From contig JAPKCM010000007.1 of assembly GCA_028822935.1 (NCBI GenBank), positions 29,554 through 93,553 of the forward strand: a stretch of 64,000 nucleotides of DNA, read 5' to 3'. The notes beneath the pieces were generated by a model that was given only the letters and a program-made list of their open reading frames with translations, had not been told where the DNA came from and searched no databases. Shown here piece by piece: positions 34,786 to 44,403 of this stretch. The translations under genes were made by a program, and so were the position numbers. Position 1 is the first letter of the stretch; each line of letters starts with the position of its first letter. This stretch comes from Akkermansiaceae bacterium (GTDB lineage: Bacteria; Verrucomicrobiota; Verrucomicrobiia; Verrucomicrobiales; Akkermansiaceae).

Positions 34786-36999
34786 ATGCGCTACCTCTCT
34801 TCTATCCTGCTCGCAATATTGGCCCTTTTCCTGGGAGGCCTGGTGATGATGCAAACCTATGACGGGAATCTCTATCGCTTTTTCGGCGCTCCCCCACTTG
34901 GTCAGGATGATCGGGTTTATCAATTCGATCCTAATGAGGTAGGGCGAATCGAAATCTTGAGTCACGATGGAACCCAAGCGGTCGTTGAAAAAATTGGAGG
35001 CGCATGGGTTGTCCAAAAACCTTGGGCAGATATCGCAGATCCGCTGGTAGCACAGGCCATCATTAACTTCGCAAGCAACCTTGTGATTGAGGATGTCATC
35101 GAGCGCGATGAGGTCCATGATCTCGCTGAATTTGGGCTCAGCGGATCCAAAATTGAACTCCAGCTTTACGACAAAGGTGGTCGACCACTCTGCCATTTCA
35201 ACCTAGGTCGAAATACCGCATGGCGGAGCATCGTGATCGACGATGATCAAGGGCCTGAGCTTTACGGGAAGACGCAAAAGGAGAAGACGAGCAGCTTCCC
35301 GACCGTGATTATCTGGCCCGCAGAGAGAGAACAGCGGGACTATCTCTATGTCTGTGGTGATCAGGCCAACCCCGCAATTCGCCGCGTAGGAATCCGCAGC
35401 CTTTTTGATGACAAGTTGAAGTCCTTGAGGAATCATGGAGTCTTTTACCGCCCGCCCGCTTTTGCGGCAGAGATTAGCCTCAATGATGGCACTTCTGAGC
35501 TTACTCTTGCCCGCTCGAATCCGAGCAAGGACACGCCTTGGCGCGTGACCAAACCTTACGAGTTGGCAGCAAATCCGGAGACGGTGAACGCACTCATTGG
35601 TGAACTCTCCACCCTCCGGGCAGTGGCTGTCCACGACGAATCAAGCGAGACCCTGGCTGAACCCACTCCGGAAAATCTCGCTCAGATTGTCAGGGTTAAA
35701 TTTTTCCTTCCGGACGGTAGCGTTTCTTCGCCCACGACCGTTTATGTCTACCCCCCGGAAAAGGCGGGAGACCTCATCACTTCTGCCATTATCGGCACTG
35801 GCCCCAACCAAAAACGACCTGCTATTCTGAAGCTCCCAGTAGCCGCCTTAGCGAAGCTCCCAACCAATGTCAATCAGCTCAGAAGTAAGACCCTGACATC
35901 ACTTGGAGTTGCTCAGATTGATGCGCTTCGGATTAAGGATCACGAAGGGCGGGACCTGCAGCTCACGCTGGAGTTTGATCCTCATGAACGTGCTAAACGT
36001 TGGCATGCCAATCTTAGGGGATACGAAGGCCCAGCGAACGAGGAACAAGTTGGCGTTCTCTTTAAAGCACTCTTTGGTGATGAGATCTTAAGTTTTAGCG
36101 ATGATGCGGCAACGGATCTTTCTCTCTATGGCCTTGATCAACCGATGCGGACAATCGAAGTCCAACTCAAAGACGACTCGACGCTTGAATTCGCTATCGG
36201 CCAAAGAGAACAAGAACACTACTATGTGAGGCATTTGAAATCAGGGCGGATTGCCGAAATTTCAAAGGAAGCCCACGAGGCGTTAAAAAAGGGGCAAAGT
36301 GCTCCCGAGCTGGCACCACTCCTTCGTGCGGAAACGCCCGCTCCAAACCAACCTGATGATCTCAGTGTTTTGGGAATCACGGAGACAAAGAAGATCACCA
36401 TCGGGAGCGGATCAGACGCGAGCACTCTAGAATTTGGGGGAGGTAAACGCACTCACTTTTTCAGTAGTCGTATTGGGACATCCCGGGTCGCAGAGGTTTC
36501 CCCCCAGATTCTCACGAAGATTGCGATGACGGGCTATCGTTGGCGGGCAAAGCGTCTCTGGAATATCGATCCCTTCGAAATTAAAGGTCTCTTGATTCAA
36601 CGTTCGGGGCAGCCTCTCCTCCAATTAAGTTACAATTTTTTCAGTCAGAACTGGAAAGCGAAGCTCGACGGCAAGGATGTCACAGCCAGTCTCAACACCA
36701 ATAAGGCAAACCGACTTCTGGAAAAATTGGCTAATATTAAAACTCACCGATGGCTGGGGCCCCTCGCCGAGAACGCTAAGTTTCAACTCAATGATCCAAA
36801 TTTGAGCATCACGGTGATTGTTGAGGAGGTGAACGATGCGGGGATATCGGTCGCGTTGACACCAAAGGAACTAAGAATTGCTCAAGTGATGCCCGGTGCA
36901 GAGAATCGCTTTTTCTACGGAAGCCTATCAACAGACCCTGATTTCTTCCTCATCGATGTTGCCAGCGTGAAGGGCTTAGCCATCGATCTTATCGACTAA
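34786..36999 (+). CDS. DUF4340 domain protein of the Gld-like exporter operon
   Basis: About 737 aa. The N-terminal helix YLSSILLAILALFLGGLVMM is followed by a large exported part with repeated DUF4340-like units. These show patterns such as VGRIEILSHDG, WRVTKPYELAANPETVNALIGEL and LSLYGLDQPMRTIEVQL. Proteins of this family usually follow GldG-like genes. ATG at 34786 is preceded by an in-frame GTG at 34783; either could be used. It starts about 12 nt after the GldG-like gene. Confidence 0.85.
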   Translation: MRYLSSILLAILALFLGGLVMMQTYDGNLYRFFGAPPLGQDDRVYQFDPNEVGRIEILSHDGTQAVVEKIGGAWVVQKPWADIADPLVAQAIINFASNLVIEDVIERDEVHDLAEFGLSGSKIELQLYDKGGRPLCHFNLGRNTAWRSIVIDDDQGPELYGKTQKEKTSSFPTVIIWPAEREQRDYLYVCGDQANPAIRRVGIRSLFDDKLKSLRNHGVFYRPPAFAAEISLNDGTSELTLARSNPSKDTPWRVTKPYELAANPETVNALIGELSTLRAVAVHDESSETLAEPTPENLAQIVRVKFFLPDGSVSSPTTVYVYPPEKAGDLITSAIIGTGPNQKRPAILKLPVAALAKLPTNVNQLRSKTLTSLGVAQIDALRIKDHEGRDLQLTLEFDPHERAKRWHANLRGYEGPANEEQVGVLFKALFGDEILSFSDDAATDLSLYGLDQPMRTIEVQLKDDSTLEFAIGQREQEHYYVRHLKSGRIAEISKEAHEALKKGQSAPELAPLLRAETPAPNQPDDLSVLGITETKKITIGSGSDASTLEFGGGKRTHFFSSRIGTSRVAEVSPQILTKIAMTGYRWRAKRLWNIDPFEIKGLLIQRSGQPLLQLSYNFFSQNWKAKLDGKDVTASLNTNKANRLLEKLANIKTHRWLGPLAENAKFQLNDPNLSITVIVEEVNDAGISVALTPKELRIAQVMPGAENRFFYGSLSTDPDFFLIDVASVKGLAIDLID

Positions 37000-37003
37000 G
37001 AAT

Positions 37004-38050
37004 TTAATCGAGCATCTTTTGAACGACGAGAGAGCCCCGGCTGCTTTCCCCCAGCCTAACCTGCCGACTCTCAGGGATTTCTGAAACATCGATCTGCTGA
37101 TAGCCGAGCTGTTTTGTAAAGTAGTCAACGGCCCTCGTGCTCAACGCAAAAACCGAAGCGAGACCAAGTTTTTTTGCGCGTATTTCTGCCGCTTGCACAA
37201 GAAGTCTCCCGTATCCCTCTGTGCCATGGCTTTGTTTTACATAGAGACAGGCTACTTCACCGCAGCCTTCCGGATATTGATGCAAAGCGATACAACCCAC
37301 GACGTTATCATCGATCGTAAGGACGAGGAATTCATCGAGCGAACTTTCGATTTCTTCGTAAGACCTGGGAACGAGGAAAGCGTCTCGAATCGAGCGTCCA
37401 ATCATCGCCAAGAGCTCAGGAATATCCTCCGAAGTAATAGGGCGAATGCTCAAATAATCGTCCGAGTGAATCATCACCCCCACTCCTTCGTTTGAGAAAA
37501 GCTCGTCCATGAGGACACCCTGCCGGGTAGCGTCCAAGAGATGGATTCTCGGAATTCCTCGATCGCAAGCCCCGGCGGCCGCGGCGAAAAGTGCCTTCCT
37601 GTCTCCTTCCCAATTCCTTGCAGTCTCTCTGGAGATCGCGTGCAGGCTCATCCCTTCGCTGTGAATGGGTTGATCCAAAAGTGAGATCAATTTCGACGCA
37701 CCGAGTTCTCTTCCAAAGGAAACAATGCGATCATCAAGTGGTTCCGCTCCTGCAACGTCGATCAGCACTAGCTGCCCTCGATTTAGGACTTCCAGGGTGT
37801 GCTCTGGCGTATCCATCGACGAGAATCCCCATTTCAGCTCTCCATCGACCAAGCGTTGCGAAATTTCCGCCTCGCCATTCCCTGTCGAAATAACCACAAC
37901 TCGAACACCAATCTGAAGAAGAGCACTCAAATCAAGGAGTGCCTCAGCGAGAGCTAGCTCCGTCATTTGCCCTCCATTCAGAACAACGACGAAAATATTC
38001 CCCCTGAAAGAGGGAATATACTGAAGGACTGCTCTGACGTCACTCTGCAC
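37004..38050 (-). CDS. argA: ArgA-type N-acetylglutamate synthase (AAK-like domain plus GNAT domain)
   Basis: 348 aa. It has the two-domain layout of N-acetylglutamate synthase, the first step of arginine synthesis: an amino acid kinase-like domain (about 1-195) and a GNAT acetyltransferase domain (about 200-348). The link region RIHLLDATRQGVLMDELFS and the GNAT blocks GCIALHQYPEGCGEVACLYV and GTEGYGRLLVQAAE are typical. In the kinase-like half the usual Lys-Gly-Gly and His-Gly-Gly motifs are replaced (VVLNGG, STGNGE), so it cannot phosphorylate and may have altered arginine feedback. The start is GTG. It lies 54 nt after lnt on the same strand and is convergent with the Gld-like operon. Confidence 0.8.
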   Translation of the reverse strand: MQSDVRAVLQYIPSFRGNIFVVVLNGGQMTELALAEALLDLSALLQIGVRVVVISTGNGEAEISQRLVDGELKWGFSSMDTPEHTLEVLNRGQLVLIDVAGAEPLDDRIVSFGRELGASKLISLLDQPIHSEGMSLHAISRETARNWEGDRKALFAAAAGACDRGIPRIHLLDATRQGVLMDELFSNEGVGVMIHSDDYLSIRPITSEDIPELLAMIGRSIRDAFLVPRSYEEIESSLDEFLVLTIDDNVVGCIALHQYPEGCGEVACLYVKQSHGTEGYGRLLVQAAEIRAKKLGLASVFALSTRAVDYFTKQLGYQQIDVSEIPESRQVRLGESSRGSLVVQKMLD

Positions 38051-38104
38051 GGAGAGAACTTGGCAGATTACGCCTCATTCGGCAAGCGGTGCGAAGGCAC
38101 GAAC

Positions 38105-39826
38105 TCAGCGAATTGCGAAACGGAGCGTAAGGCTCCAAAGGAATCCGATAACAAGTCCTGTCACAGCAAACCAATCGCCCCAACGTGAATAGAGAGTCAC
38201 GGCGGCGTTAGCAGGAAGATAGACGTTTGCAAGAAGTGCTCCCCGGTGAAAATGACCCCCCTCTCCGTTGACCAAACGCCGATCCTCGGCAGTGACAGGA
38301 TCGAAGGTTGAGCCCACCATGGAAATCACAGAAGTAACGCCTTGGTTCGCGCAGCGGAGCATGGGCCTTCTGAGTTCAATGCTCCGGAAAAGAGAGTTTT
38401 GAAAGTGCTGCGCTGCTCCTTCGCTTTCCTGAAACCAGCCATCATTAGTGATATTCACAATCAATTGAGGCTCCGGACGGACGAACTTTCGAGCAAGACG
38501 CGGGACGGTATCCTCGAAGCAAACAGAAGGAATGAGCCCGATATCAACGCCGCCCAGTTTGAGGTCCAGAGGATCGAAGTCTTGTCCCGGTGTGAGTCCT
38601 CCTCCGAAGGGAACGCCAGTGGTTTCTTCGTAGAGATCTCTGAGGAACTGAATATCAGGGATGGCTTCACCAAAGTAGACAAGATGATGTTTCTTGAAGG
38701 ACTGTCTTGTTCCATCCGAATCAAGCGCGAGAAGAGAATTGTAGATTCGAGCAGAGGGGTCTTCAGGATTTCCTTCAACTTCGTTGATCCCAGTGATTAG
38801 AGTGAAGTCGCCGATGGAAACGATGTATTTAAGGATGCTCTCAATCGCTGGTCCCCCGACGGGCCGCCCTTCCTCATCCAGATAAAACCACTCCGGGAGA
38901 CAGGCTTCGGGCCAAAGCACTAAATCGGGGCGTTGGCCCGAGACGATCACTTCTTCTTCCGCGTTTTTGAGGTCTTCGATGGTTTGATTGTCGATCTCCT
39001 CAAGTGTGTCTTCCGTAAGTTCAATAAAGCCATCCACGATGTCTTGCGCAGACCACTGTATCTGCCCCGCTTTCTGGGGAATATTCTGCTGAATCAGAAG
39101 AACTTTGGCCGTGATCTTTTCACTCCCAATAACCGTCGTAAAACGGAAGGTCCCGAGCGTAAAGGCTGCCATAATGACGAGCATCGCAGTGGCAAAATCC
39201 CAGTGAAGCATCTTCACCCCGCCAAGAATGCTTTGCTGGTAAAAGCGTCTTCCGACCTGCACCACGACGGCGCTGAAAAACACTGGGAGAAACGATAAAC
39301 CAATTACGCCGACGAACTCAGCATTCTGGGCCAGCATGAGACTGTTTGAAAAGGCGACTCCCAAGCCATTCCAGCCAAAGCCAGTGAGCATCCAGCCGCG
39401 AATCCACTCCAGACCACACCACAAGCCACCGAGAACGGCAGCGTAAGCCAAGCTTCGCGACATTTCTTGAAAGCGCTGGGGAACGGTCTTCGCAAGCTTT
39501 GTTTCTTTTCGCCACGGGTTTCCTGAAACCGTAGCAAATGCCCCAAAAGCTCCAAAATAGAGTGCAAGATAGAGCGCTATCGTGACCGAACCCAATCCGG
39601 TGACAGTCCAAATCCACTTCATGTTGATCAACCAGAAAGAGAGACCGCTCAGGTAACCATAGCCGAAGCCTTTAAGGCGGCGCCACTTTCCTTTTGTCGT
39701 CCACAAGATCGGGAACAGGATCCAAAGCCAGCCCCAAACGAGCCAGCCTTCTTGAAAAGGCTCGAAGCAAAGAGAGAGCGCGCATCCACTCGCAAGCGCT
39801 CCGAGTATTTTCAAAAAACGTTGCAT
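38105..39826 (-). CDS. lnt: Apolipoprotein N-acyltransferase Lnt
   Basis: About 573 aa inner-membrane enzyme that adds the third acyl chain to lipoproteins. Six to seven membrane segments are spread over residues 1-235, then a periplasmic nitrilase-type domain. The catalytic triad is visible: Glu in LWPEACLPE, Lys in FKKHHLVYFGE and Cys in SVCFEDTVP. A last helix (WFAVTGLVIGFLW) ends the protein. ATG at 39826 overlaps the phosphoglucomutase stop (TAATG); a longer reading of 15 residues would overlap that gene further and is not supported. Confidence 0.93.
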   Translation of the reverse strand: MQRFLKILGALASGCALSLCFEPFQEGWLVWGWLWILFPILWTTKGKWRRLKGFGYGYLSGLSFWLINMKWIWTVTGLGSVTIALYLALYFGAFGAFATVSGNPWRKETKLAKTVPQRFQEMSRSLAYAAVLGGLWCGLEWIRGWMLTGFGWNGLGVAFSNSLMLAQNAEFVGVIGLSFLPVFFSAVVVQVGRRFYQQSILGGVKMLHWDFATAMLVIMAAFTLGTFRFTTVIGSEKITAKVLLIQQNIPQKAGQIQWSAQDIVDGFIELTEDTLEEIDNQTIEDLKNAEEEVIVSGQRPDLVLWPEACLPEWFYLDEEGRPVGGPAIESILKYIVSIGDFTLITGINEVEGNPEDPSARIYNSLLALDSDGTRQSFKKHHLVYFGEAIPDIQFLRDLYEETTGVPFGGGLTPGQDFDPLDLKLGGVDIGLIPSVCFEDTVPRLARKFVRPEPQLIVNITNDGWFQESEGAAQHFQNSLFRSIELRRPMLRCANQGVTSVISMVGSTFDPVTAEDRRLVNGEGGHFHRGALLANVYLPANAAVTLYSRWGDWFAVTGLVIGFLWSLTLRFAIR

Positions 39827-41754
39827 TATTGGCCCATGCGCGCGTAGGCGTCTTTTTCGGCGGCGGCCCATAGAGAGTCCAGGGCAGCGGTGACTTGAGC
39901 CTTGCCGGTGGCGACATCTCCAGGCGCGGATTCTCCAAAGAGGTAGTATTTGATCTTTGGCTCGGTTCCAGAGGGACGCACGGCGAAACGACGGCCGTCA
40001 TCGAGTTCGACAAAGAGCATATCTGCGGCAGGAAGCTCATCGCCCTCCTCGTCGTAAAACCCGCCCTCTGCGTAATTTTTAACGTCGACGCACTTAGCTC
40101 CATCAATCTCCTCGGGAGGATTCGAACTGTAAGATTCGACCAGCGCTGCGATTTTTTGAGCGCCGGCACTTCCTTCCATCACGATCGATTTGCCCTGCTC
40201 AAGGTGCACGCCATACTCTTTCCAAATTCGATCACGAAGTCCGCTAATCGTGGTGCCCTCGCTCATGGCATACGCCGCGAGTTCGGCGAACATTACTGCC
40301 GAGGCATTACCATCCTTGTCCCTCACGAAATCAGAACCAAGGTAACCGTAGCTTTCTTCCCCGCCGAAGACGAAGAACTTGGAATATTCGAGGCGAATCT
40401 TGCGACTCTCCTCTTCGGATAAGCTGCGGTAATTGCCCTTTTTGTCCGTGGGGATGGCAGCTTCATACTTCGCGAGCTTTTCGCCGATGAACTTGAAGCC
40501 CGTGAGAGTGTTCACGACGCTGATGCCGAATTTGCTGGCAATCTTGGACTGCAGATCAGTCGTTACGAGCGTTTTGATGAGCACAGCACGACTACGATTA
40601 CTCTCCGTGAGCCAACCGAGATCGAACATCGTCTTGATGCGATACCATCCGATTAGAGAGCCAATCTGATTACCGGTCAGCAGCTCCATTTCACCCGCGC
40701 CATTTCTCACCGCGACGCCCATGCGATCGCAGTCAGGATCAGTACCGATGACCGCATCAGCTCCTTCTTTTTCAGCAAGGGCGATTCCCATGGCGAGCGC
40801 GGGAGCGTTTTCAGGATTGGGTGATTCGACCGTCGGGAAACGGCCATCGGGCCCATCTTGTTCGGGCACGGTAAGAACCTCGAAGCCCATTTCGCGGAGC
40901 ATGGGCACGATAATCACGCCTCCGGTTCCATGAAGATTGGTATAGACAATCTTCGCCTTCTTCCCATCAAGCAAGGAAGGTTTAAGGAGAACGCTTCTAA
41001 GGCGACCCATGTAAGTGCGGTCCATTTCCTCGCCTAGCACGATCAACTTCCCCTGCTCGCTCTCCGGCTTCGGCTCGTATTTGTCACTGGTGAGCGCGTT
41101 CACCTCGGAAATGATTCCGGTCGCGGCTGGTTCGACGATCTGGGAGCCCAGCGAGAAGTAGGCTTTAAAGCCATTATCGTGAGCCGGATTGTGACTCGCG
41201 GTGAGGCAGACACCCGCGTCTGCCCGGAGCTCGCGAATGGCAAAGGAGATTTCGGGCGTCGCTCGTTCCGCTTCGAAAAGGTAAGCATCCACACCGAGGT
41301 CAGTGCAGACCTTGGCGCAGGTCTCGGCGAAGTCGCGAGAGAAATGGCGGGAATCATGACCGATCACGATGGATGGTCGCTCTTCCCCGCTCCAGGTTTT
41401 CAAAAGATAGGTCACCATCCCCAGCATTGCCCGTTTGAGGTTGAAGAAATTCATTGTCGCCGTCCCCACGCAAGGATGTTCAGGACGCTCAAGCGGCCCG
41501 CCATTTCCTTCTTCAGCCTTGGTGACGATACGACCAATCGTCCGGCCGCGGAGCCCTCCCGTACCAAAGGCAAGAGTCTTAAAAAAACGGTCGTCAAGCT
41601 CCTGCCATGCTGATTGCGCAACCAGCTCAATAATTGCGGCTTCTCCTACTGGAGAGCTTGTGCCAGCAAGGTAGAGCTCGATATTTTCACAGGAGGTTGA
41701 AGAAAGGTCACCATCAGTGACTGCCTGATCGAGTAAGGATTTCCATTCGCTCAT
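39826..41754 (-). CDS. Phosphoglucomutase / phosphomannomutase (alpha-D-phosphohexomutase)
   Basis: About 642 aa, somewhat longer than the 550-580 of most bacterial members. It interconverts hexose 1- and 6-phosphates. The active-site loop with the phosphoserine reads LTASHNPAHDNG; the metal-binding loop reads DPDCDRMGVA; the sugar-binding loop is GGEESYGY, and the phosphate-binding loop near the end is RPSGTEPKIKYY. The loops are most like the PgcA/PGM2 group. ATG at 41754 (MSEWKS) was chosen over an upstream start that would reach into the divergent gene. The divergent start codons are about 31 bp apart. Confidence 0.92.
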   Translation of the reverse strand: MSEWKSLLDQAVTDGDLSSTSCENIELYLAGTSSPVGEAAIIELVAQSAWQELDDRFFKTLAFGTGGLRGRTIGRIVTKAEEGNGGPLERPEHPCVGTATMNFFNLKRAMLGMVTYLLKTWSGEERPSIVIGHDSRHFSRDFAETCAKVCTDLGVDAYLFEAERATPEISFAIRELRADAGVCLTASHNPAHDNGFKAYFSLGSQIVEPAATGIISEVNALTSDKYEPKPESEQGKLIVLGEEMDRTYMGRLRSVLLKPSLLDGKKAKIVYTNLHGTGGVIIVPMLREMGFEVLTVPEQDGPDGRFPTVESPNPENAPALAMGIALAEKEGADAVIGTDPDCDRMGVAVRNGAGEMELLTGNQIGSLIGWYRIKTMFDLGWLTESNRSRAVLIKTLVTTDLQSKIASKFGISVVNTLTGFKFIGEKLAKYEAAIPTDKKGNYRSLSEEESRKIRLEYSKFFVFGGEESYGYLGSDFVRDKDGNASAVMFAELAAYAMSEGTTISGLRDRIWKEYGVHLEQGKSIVMEGSAGAQKIAALVESYSSNPPEEIDGAKCVDVKNYAEGGFYDEEGDELPAADMLFVELDDGRRFAVRPSGTEPKIKYYLFGESAPGDVATGKAQVTAALDSLWAAAEKDAYARMGQ

Positions 41755-41785
41755 TAGTGAAGGGATGCTAAGAGATGCGCGCCAG

Positions 41786-42697
41786 ATGTCCACCCCTCGC
41801 CTCAGCCAATTACTCGATTCCGCCTTTGCAAAGCGCCAGTCTTTGCTCTCTCCGAATAACGATCTCGTTAGATTGATCGATGGTGAAGGTGACGATTTCC
41901 CCGGCCTTTATCTTGAAACACTCGGTGGGCATTGGCTTATCTCGTCTCAGGGGCCTTCATTGTCACAAGAACTCAAAGTCGAATTACTTGATCGAGCGCC
42001 AGGATCGCTCTATTGGAAACGACTGGATCAGCACCAGAAAGAGCCCCCCGTTCACCTTGGGGGCGAGGAGGCGCCTGAATATTTCGCGGGCCTAGAAAAC
42101 GGGCTCAAGATGCGGCTATCTTTCCAAGCGGGATACTCCCAAGGGATCTTCCTTGATCAGCGAGATAATCGAGCTGCTCTTCGGGAATTAATGGCGCCCG
42201 GAAAAACTCTCTTAAACACCTTTGCCTATACCGGCTTCTTTTCAATCGTCGCAGCAGCAGCAGGCGCAACCACGAGCACTCTCGATCTTTCGCAAGTTTA
42301 TCTCGATTGGGCCCGTGAGAACTTCCGCCTCAACAAGATGAATCCAGCTGAGCACTATTTCTGCAAGGGCGACACCTTTCACTGGCTCCGTCGTTTCGCG
42401 AAACAGGGACGTCGTTTCGATGCCATCGTCCTCGATCCACCGACCTTTTCTCGCGACAACAAAGGAAATATCTTCCGGGTCGAGAAGGACTACCCGGCGC
42501 TCTTTGAGCTCGCTCTTGCCTGCCTAACTCCAGGCGGAACGATTCTCGCCTGCCACAACTACCGAGGCATGACGGCTCAAGAATTCGAAGATCAACTCCG
42601 TAAATCGGCTCCGTCGGAATCTCAAATTAGATCCACAAAAATGCCTCCAGACTTCATTGAGTCTCCCTACCTAAAATCGGTCTGGCTCACTGTTTAG
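41786..42697 (+). CDS. SAM-dependent RNA methyltransferase, RlmI/RlmL-like
   Basis: About 303 aa. The N-terminal region with FPGLYLETLGGHWLISS leads into a class I Rossmann methyltransferase: LLNTFAYTGFFSIVAAAAGA is motif I and AIVLDPPTF is motif IV (DPPxF, as in 23S rRNA cytosine/guanine methyltransferases). Family context suggests 23S rRNA as target, but the exact base cannot be told. ATG at 41786 (MSTPRLSQ) is preferred; an in-frame ATG also exists at 41765. Confidence 0.85.
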   Translation: MSTPRLSQLLDSAFAKRQSLLSPNNDLVRLIDGEGDDFPGLYLETLGGHWLISSQGPSLSQELKVELLDRAPGSLYWKRLDQHQKEPPVHLGGEEAPEYFAGLENGLKMRLSFQAGYSQGIFLDQRDNRAALRELMAPGKTLLNTFAYTGFFSIVAAAAGATTSTLDLSQVYLDWARENFRLNKMNPAEHYFCKGDTFHWLRRFAKQGRRFDAIVLDPPTFSRDNKGNIFRVEKDYPALFELALACLTPGGTILACHNYRGMTAQEFEDQLRKSAPSESQIRSTKMPPDFIESPYLKSVWLTV

Positions 42698-42708
42698 ATT
42701 GTCATCGA

Positions 42709-44403
42709 TCACATCCGGAAAAGCCCCCCTTTTTTGCCACCAAGGACAACCGCTCCAATAATTGCAATCGAGAGGAAGGCCATCGCCCAGACTCCGAGAG
42801 CCGCCGCAAGTTCATAGCCGTTTCCAAGCATTCCCAAGAGAGAGTAAATTGCTTTCGTGATTGGGAAGTGCTCCGCTTGTTGTGCGAGAATAAGACTATC
42901 GCTCACCTCCAGCATCGCGAAGGCAAAGGCCAATATGGAGCCCGCAATCAGGTTTGCGCTGAGCAAGGGTAACGCCACTCTTCGGAGGGTTCGTGCCGGG
43001 GTTGCTCCCAGAGACTGCGCTGCTTCCTCGAGCGCGATATTACTTTGCTGAAGTCCAGCCACGGCAGAGCGCACGACGTAAGGAAGCCGTCGGACGGCAT
43101 AGGCAATGATAATCAAATAGGTCGGATCTTCAGTTGCTCCCACCAGCCAGTGGAATCCCTGACCCTCCCGAGAAAGAGCTAGGTATCCAAACGCTAAGAC
43201 CAATCCAGGAACCGCCAATGGCAACATCACGAGCGCATCAAGAATGGCGCGTCCTCTGATATTACTCCGCACAATGACCCAAGCGATCGCGATCCCGAGC
43301 ACCACATCAATCAAGGTGGATCCAGTTGCATAGAGCAGGCTGTTTTGAATCGAGGGCACCACAAGTGGATGACCCAAGGCTTCGCGATAGTGATCAGCGG
43401 TCCAAGCCTCCGGGAGCACGGTGGCATACCAATCCTGAGCCATCGAAAGAAAGACCACTCCCAGGTGAGGCAGCGAGGAGATGAAGAAGATCGCGAAGAA
43501 AAAGGCCGCCACCGCGAATGATGCGACTCCTTTAAGAGGAATTTCATTGGCGCGACCTTTCGGCCTTGGAGCTGTCCCTAATTTTGATCGACCGAGGACC
43601 GCCTTGGAGATGAGAAATACCGTGGTGGAAATGACCAGCATGATTGCAACCAAGGCATAGGGAAACGGGTTCGCCCCCAGATCTTTGATGCCATTAAAAA
43701 CCTGCACCGGTGCGACACGCGTGTAATCGAATACCAGCGGAACTCCGAGTTCGGTGAACGACCAAATGAAGACGATCGCCCCTCCCGCAAAGATCCCCGG
43801 CATGCACAGAGGCAAGGTGATCCGCAAAAGTCGACGCCACGGCGGGCAGCCGAGATTTTGTGCCGCTTGTTCCATCGCCGGATCGATATTCGAAAGCGAG
43901 GCCGCGATGTTCATATAGAGGATCGGGTAAAGGTGGAGCGCGTTCATGATGACGATCCCCATAAAGCGGTTCTCCCCCAACCAATCAACGGGCGAGCCTG
44001 CATCGATAATCCCAACATTTGCCAAAAGAGCGTTAAGAGCTCCCTGGCTTCCCAAGATTTGCTTCACTCCAACCGCTCCCACAAAAGGCGGCAGTACTAG
44101 AGGAATCAGGATCAGGGCCGAGAGTGATTTCTTGAAAGCAAAGAGATATCGGTGCCCCAAGAGCGCCAAAGGAAAGGCAATCAACAAGCTTCCCAAGGTG
44201 CTTGTGATTCCGAGAGCAAAGGCGTTCCAAAGCCCTTCAACATAAACCGGGTTCGCGAAAACCTCACGGATGAATCCAAAGGTCAGCCCCTCCCCTTTAA
44301 CATAGAAAGCCTCTTTCAGGACGATGACCGCCGGGTAGAGAAAAAAGATTGCGAAGAAACCAGTGACGATTGCCGTCAGCGAGTAGGCGAGTCCACGATT
44401 CAT
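42709..44403 (-). CDS. Iron(III)-type ABC transporter permease (FbpB/SfuB-like)
   Basis: About 564 aa with about twelve membrane helices in two similar halves. Each half has the EAA loop that docks the ATPase: MEQAAQNLGCPPWRRLLRITLP and LEEAAQSLGATPARTLRRVALP. This two-in-one permease is typical of FbpB-type ferric iron importers and of some spermidine/thiamine-type relatives. ATG at 44403 overlaps the stop of the binding-protein gene (ATGA). It is last of a three-gene minus-strand operon. No siderophore receptor is nearby. Confidence 0.9.
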   Translation of the reverse strand: MNRGLAYSLTAIVTGFFAIFFLYPAVIVLKEAFYVKGEGLTFGFIREVFANPVYVEGLWNAFALGITSTLGSLLIAFPLALLGHRYLFAFKKSLSALILIPLVLPPFVGAVGVKQILGSQGALNALLANVGIIDAGSPVDWLGENRFMGIVIMNALHLYPILYMNIAASLSNIDPAMEQAAQNLGCPPWRRLLRITLPLCMPGIFAGGAIVFIWSFTELGVPLVFDYTRVAPVQVFNGIKDLGANPFPYALVAIMLVISTTVFLISKAVLGRSKLGTAPRPKGRANEIPLKGVASFAVAAFFFAIFFISSLPHLGVVFLSMAQDWYATVLPEAWTADHYREALGHPLVVPSIQNSLLYATGSTLIDVVLGIAIAWVIVRSNIRGRAILDALVMLPLAVPGLVLAFGYLALSREGQGFHWLVGATEDPTYLIIIAYAVRRLPYVVRSAVAGLQQSNIALEEAAQSLGATPARTLRRVALPLLSANLIAGSILAFAFAMLEVSDSLILAQQAEHFPITKAIYSLLGMLGNGYELAAALGVWAMAFLSIAIIGAVVLGGKKGGLFRM

